Origin: Rothia mucilaginosa ATCC 25296
GTDB taxonomy: Bacteria; Actinomycetota; Actinomycetes; Actinomycetales; Micrococcaceae
Assembly (NCBI RefSeq): GCF_000175615.1
Contig: NZ_ACVO01000005.1
Span: 124,001 to 188,000 of the forward strand
Length of the DNA stretch: 64,000 bases
Direction: 5' to 3'
The first letter of the stretch is position 1. Every line of letters begins with the position of its first letter. Shown here in pieces: positions 63,016-64,000 of this stretch. The notes beneath the pieces are model-generated. The model ran no database searches and was not told where the DNA came from. It saw only the letters and a list, made by a program, of their open reading frames with translations. The position numbers were made by a program, and so were the translations under genes.

Positions 63016-64000
63016 TTACTTGCGGCCGCCGAAGATGATGTCATCCCATGCCGGAACGCTCACGCGCTGCTTCTTCGAGGAAGACTTGGGCTTCTCGGCC
63101 GCGGAGGCGGGCTCAGCCGGTACCTCAGCTGCGGGCTCAGGCTGTGCTTCAGCTGCGGGCGCCTCAGCAGCGGGTGCGTCCTCGACGGGTGCCGGCAGGG
63201 CGAAGGACTCGACCGGAACGGATTCAACGGGTGCTTCCGAATCCACAGCCAGCGGGTCGGTGGTTTCGAGGGTGGTTTCTGCGGTGGGCTCGGGTGCAGC
63301 AGGAGCCGCAGATTCTACCGGCGCAGACACACCAGGTGCAACAGGTGCCGCGGGCGCAGCCGGTGCTACAGGCTCAGCGGACTCGCGGTGTACGAACACC
63401 TCGGGCTCTTCAACCTGCGCCGGGCGCACCGAGCGGGCGCGCTCCAAAAGCTCCTTGAGCTTACGCTCATCGGCGCTCTCAGAGGAAGTAAGGGGTGCCG
63501 GTGCGGGCTCGGGTGCCTTCGGCAGTCGGGCGGGAGGAACCTCCACGGGAGCCTTCTTCGCGGCGGCGGCAACAGCATCCTCACTATTGCCCATCAGGAA
63601 GTACGCCGCCTCATTCGATGCGTACAGGCCCTGGTTCGCCGGGTTGTACACCCAACGTGCGGGGAAGACGACCTGCGCGGGCAGGTTCTGACGCACCGAA
63701 TCCTTCAGCGCAATATCAACCTCAACGCGCCACTGGCCGTTCTCCTGCTGGCGGGTGGTCCAGTCCTGAGTTGCATCCTCAAAACCGTAACGCTCGGAGA
63801 CTTCCTCAATGCGGGCGCTCAGGGTCACGGGAATCTGTGCGGTACCCGAAGCGGAGCTGCGGCGACCAATCTTCACGCTCTGAGCGGCACGAATAATGTG
63901 GGCACGCTCAGCAACGATCGGCCACTCGTAGCGGCGCACGCGCTCCGGCTCCCAACCGGACTCTTCAGCGATTTCCTCAACGGAGGCACCCTGACGGAAA
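63016..64000 (-). CDS. sepH: Cell division protein SepH (partial, 5' end outside the window)
   Basis: The minus-strand frame runs from the right edge to the stop at 63016-63018, giving about 328 C-terminal residues. SepH (DUF3071) promotes FtsZ assembly at the septum in actinobacteria. The right-edge sequence has the helix-turn-helix segment EEIAEESGWEPERVRRYEWP followed by VAERAHIIRAAQ; the middle is a Pro, Ala and Glu rich linker of about 150 residues, and the C-terminal VPAWDDIIFGGRK is the conserved end motif. The first part of the DUF3071 domain lies outside. Confidence 0.9.
   Translation of the reverse strand, partial: FRQGASVEEIAEESGWEPERVRRYEWPIVAERAHIIRAAQSVKIGRRSSASGTAQIPVTLSARIEEVSERYGFEDATQDWTTRQQENGQWRVEVDIALKDSVRQNLPAQVVFPARWVYNPANQGLYASNEAAYFLMGNSEDAVAAAAKKAPVEVPPARLPKAPEPAPAPLTSSESADERKLKELLERARSVRPAQVEEPEVFVHRESAEPVAPAAPAAPVAPGVSAPVESAAPAAPEPTAETTLETTDPLAVDSEAPVESVPVESFALPAPVEDAPAAEAPAAEAQPEPAAEVPAEPASAAEKPKSSSKKQRVSVPAWDDIIFGGRK

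Overview
The window is a continuous piece of a moderately high-GC actinobacterial chromosome. The backbone rho - prfA - prmC - Sua5 - WecA-like transferase - atp operon - nucS, together with sepH, DUF3039/helicase, DUF5998, clpS-DUF2017-murI-MBL-rph-rdgB and a fused cydDC, points to the Micrococcaceae. Rothia is my best guess, from gene content and memory of gene order only; no search was run.

Layout. 1-4250: translation and termination genes (rho 3' end, prfA, prmC, Sua5-type threonylcarbamoyl-AMP synthase). 4420-9780: a surface-polysaccharide block (SDR epimerase on the minus strand, double GT2 glycosyltransferase, CapD/FlaA1-like nucleotide-sugar dehydratase) lying between Sua5 and the WecA/TagO-like initiating transferase at 10030. 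11316-19459: the F-type ATP synthase operon (AtpI-like and AtpZ-like membrane proteins, then atpB-E-F-H-A-G-D-C). 19660-21450: the mismatch endonuclease nucS, then a small AT-richer patch with an Imm1-like immunity protein and an unrecognised gene. 21490-31123: a small CxxC protein, alpha/beta hydrolase, AI-2E family permease, CnoX-like TPR protein, an ABC exporter whose leader carries a run of nine G, DUF3039 and a DEAD/DEAH helicase. 31443-34990: two paralogous Tat-exported glycine-rich proteins plus the remnant of a third, separated by near-identical terminators. 35164-37163: NAD salvage operon pncB-pncA (minus). 37359-41965: clpS-DUF2017, then murI-MBL hydrolase-rph-rdgB. 42275-43504: an unknown membrane protein. 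43860-45962: type II topoisomerase B subunit; its A subunit partner lies at 58086-60611 on the other strand. Between them is the cytochrome bd locus: cydAB, a three-gene cassette (lipoprotein, MacA-like adaptor, MacB-like ABC protein), then the fused cydDC. 60897-64000: DUF5998, a type I phosphodiesterase and the 3' part of sepH.

How the parts work together. The respiratory genes are split into a proton-driven ATP synthase and a high-affinity bd oxidase locus. The latter has a long AT-rich control region with a TATAAT promoter and a 16-bp site close to the CRP/GlxR consensus. The sugar block and the WecA-like enzyme are likely to build an undecaprenyl-linked surface glycan. The Tat-exported glycine-rich family is the most unusual content of the window: two full copies, one decayed copy, a cysteine near each end of the mature protein, and duplicated flanking terminators that look like the scars of tandem duplication and deletion.

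No tRNA, rRNA, CRISPR array, insertion sequence or prophage gene was seen.
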